In this document: positions 5,767-6,588 of the stretch, in pieces
Position numbering within the stretch: position 1 is the stretch's first letter
How the letters are laid out: every line of letters begins with the position of its first letter
From: Fimbriimonadaceae bacterium
GTDB taxonomy: Bacteria; Armatimonadota; Fimbriimonadia; Fimbriimonadales; Fimbriimonadaceae
DNA: 6,588 nucleotides
NCBI GenBank assembly: GCA_019454665.1
Contig: JACFNW010000063.1
Location: 2,393 to 8,980, forward strand
Direction: 5' to 3'
Notes under the pieces: model-generated
The model's database searches: none
What the model was told of the DNA's origin: nothing
What the model saw: only the letters and a program-made list of their open reading frames with translations
Translations under genes and position numbers: made by a program

Positions 5767-6182
5767 CAGACTCCTGCCCACAGCGTTCGAACCGGATAGC
5801 TCCTCATCATCGTGTCGCTCGTCACGAGCGTGCATCCATGCTCGATGGCCTGACAGATGAGCATCCGATCGAATGGGTCGCGGTGCAAGAGGGGAAGCGT
5901 GGCCGATCGAAACGCGGAGGCCATATCTAGGTCTACCACCTGCAGCCCGAGGACGGCGATCATTCGCTGGACGGCTTCTCGGACGGGGATGCCGACAACC
6001 AACTTGCCGAGCTGCACCTTGAGTTCCAGTTCCCAGATCGAAACTGGACTCAGGAACAACTCGTTCGACCGATCGGCCAAGACTCGCTCAACGGATGGGG
6101 GGAGGAATTGACCCGTGGCTGCCCTGACCAGACAGGACGTGTCCAGCAGATACCGCTGGTTCACGGTCGCTGCTCCCAGCAT
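5766..6182 (-). CDS. PIN-domain ribonuclease toxin (VapC-like)
   Basis: A 138-residue PIN-domain protein, the toxin of a type II toxin-antitoxin pair. The acidic metal-binding residues are present: Asp14 in YLLDTS, Glu51 in SPVSIWELELK, Asp105 in HRDPFDRMLICQA and Asp123 in LVTSD. Such toxins are Mg2+/Mn2+-dependent endoribonucleases that cut tRNA or rRNA and halt growth when the antitoxin is degraded; the target here is unknown. The SIWELELKVQLGKL block and the Phd-type partner resemble the Sll0205-like PIN subgroup. Two starts are credible. The ATG at 6182 overlaps the antitoxin by 22 nt with AGGA 6 nt upstream. A GTG at 6164 overlaps the antitoxin stop as GTGA, with GGGAG upstream, giving 132 residues starting just before YLLDTS. 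The stop codon ends on the last base of the 55-bp repeat. The gene is intact and faces the atp operon. Confidence 0.88.
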   Translation of the reverse strand: MLGAATVNQRYLLDTSCLVRAATGQFLPPSVERVLADRSNELFLSPVSIWELELKVQLGKLVVGIPVREAVQRMIAVLGLQVVDLDMASAFRSATLPLLHRDPFDRMLICQAIEHGCTLVTSDTMMRSYPVRTLWAGV

Positions 6183-6409
6183 CCCAAGTCCTCATCCGAC
6201 CAGGGTTCGTCCAGCGATTCCTGCCCAGAGATCACCCAGTCCGTCATGAATCCGAGGGGCCTGGGTTCACCTTGGAACTCCGCCTTGGCGCGGCGCAACT
6301 CCACAATCGGCACATTCCTCCGGCAAATGACGACTCGCTCGCCCCGCTCAACCAGTTCCAGGTACTTGGACAGGTTTGCCTTGGCCTCGGCAACGTTGAT
6401 CGTGACCAT
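6161..6409 (-). CDS. Phd/YefM-family antitoxin
   Basis: An 82-residue antitoxin, upstream of and overlapping its toxin gene. The N-terminal DNA-binding and dimerisation domain is recognisable from VTINVAEAKANLSKYLELVE (2-21), followed by RGERVVICRRNVPIVELRR (22-40), the typical GExVVIxRRxxPVAxL pattern of Phd/YefM/VapB-type antitoxins. The C-terminal region has RPLG (50-53) and an acidic end, SLDEPWSDEDLGCWE (65-79), the kind of disordered segment that wraps the toxin. The protein should neutralise the PIN toxin and repress its own promoter. No Shine-Dalgarno precedes the ATG at 6409; a -10-like TATAGT ends 7 nt upstream, suggesting a leaderless mRNA. The start is preceded in frame by ATG-TAG. 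Confidence 0.85.
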   Translation of the reverse strand: MVTINVAEAKANLSKYLELVERGERVVICRRNVPIVELRRAKAEFQGEPRPLGFMTDWVISGQESLDEPWSDEDLGCWEQRP

Positions 6410-6445
6410 CTACATGACTATACCGCGACCGATATGACCACCATC
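6410..6445 (-). promoter_or_regulatory. Candidate promoter of the toxin-antitoxin operon
   Basis: On the minus strand, TATAGT (6422 to 6417) is a 5/6 match to the -10 consensus and ends 7 nt before the antitoxin ATG at 6409, so transcription would start at or next to the start codon. No good -35 is seen at 16-17 bp spacing (GATGGT at best), consistent with a regulated or activator-poor promoter. I found no clear operator palindrome. The rest of 6446-6533 holds no convincing gene. Confidence 0.4.
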
Positions 6446-6533
6446 AGTTCATCGGCCGAGCAGTGGCACGCAAAGTGAAACGTGCGCTGGTGAAAGTTCT
6501 CCGGGCGACGGGAGTCCCACGGCCACACCTATA

Positions 6534-6588
6534 GGCTCCCTCCCCCTACCCCCTCCCTCAGACACAAACATTCCGAGGGAGGGGATTT
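6534..6588. repeat. 55-bp perfect direct repeat, copy 2
   Basis: Identical to 5712-5766 and in the same orientation, 822 bp downstream, so the two copies bracket the toxin-antitoxin pair and its promoter. It carries the same elements: minus-strand G-quadruplex motif at 6538-6557 and a 10-bp hairpin (6550-6559 with 6575-6584). It overlaps a CCTATAGG palindrome at 6528-6535. The match runs exactly to the window edge, so its true 3' boundary is unknown and the repeat may be longer than 55 bp. Confidence 0.93.

Noticed and set aside
6272..6478. Small plus-strand frame antisense to the antitoxin
   Set aside because: Overlaps a recognisable Phd/YefM antitoxin and its promoter, has no ribosome-binding site or motif, and ends without context.
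6463..6534. Tiny GTG-started basic peptide (23 codons, ARKVKRALVKVLRATG...)
   Set aside because: Upstream codons in frame are open but lack a start and resemble no protein; the length is within chance expectation.
5712..6588. Two identical repeats considered as a CRISPR remnant or insertion sequence ends
   Set aside because: The 822-bp spacing contains intact toxin-antitoxin genes, not spacers. The repeats are direct rather than inverted, there is no transposase, and no target-site duplication is seen.

Overview
The window is a high-GC bacterial chromosome segment. It holds most of an F1Fo ATP synthase operon on the + strand, preceded by the divergent 5' end of recG and followed by a minus-strand type II toxin-antitoxin pair framed by two copies of a perfect 55-bp repeat. 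The phylum cannot be fixed from the sequence. The gene order, the GC content, sparse Shine-Dalgarno sequences and an unusual two-helix subunit b would fit an under-studied phylum such as Armatimonadota, but that is a guess.

Layout: (1) 1-195, minus strand: first 65 codons of the DNA helicase RecG, cut by the window edge. (2) 196-223: a 28-bp divergent spacer containing the palindrome CCTATAGG. (3) 224-5704, plus strand: atpZ-like, atpI-like, atpB (a), atpE (c), atpF (b), atpH (delta), atpA (alpha), atpG (gamma). These are tightly packed: one pair overlaps by 17 nt, the spacers in the second half are 3-17 nt, and the largest gaps (64 and 58 nt) flank atpE. (4) 5712-5766: first copy of the 55-bp C-rich repeat. 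(5) 5766-6409, minus strand: PIN-domain toxin and Phd/YefM-type antitoxin, convergent with the atp operon. (6) 6410-6533: antitoxin promoter region with no convincing gene. (7) 6534-6588: second repeat copy, ending exactly at the window edge.

The atp genes encode the membrane part (a, b, c), the stator stalk (b, delta), the catalytic alpha subunit and the central stalk gamma. AtpZ and AtpI are likely assembly or ion-handling accessories. The c subunit lacks the Na+-binding residue set, so proton coupling is expected. Genes for beta (atpD) and epsilon (atpC), which normally follow atpG, are not present; the repeat-framed toxin-antitoxin module stands where atpD would begin.

Most notable: the repeat-toxin/antitoxin-repeat arrangement after atpG; the structure of the repeat itself (mirror-symmetric pyrimidine tract, G-quadruplex motif and hairpin sharing the same bases); a 55-nt match ending exactly at the window edge, which suggests an assembly break; a subunit b with an additional N-terminal hydrophobic segment; a strong GAAA-capped hairpin between atpE and atpF; and atypical residues in the proton half-channel of subunit a. 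I see no clear evidence of a wholly new multi-gene system.
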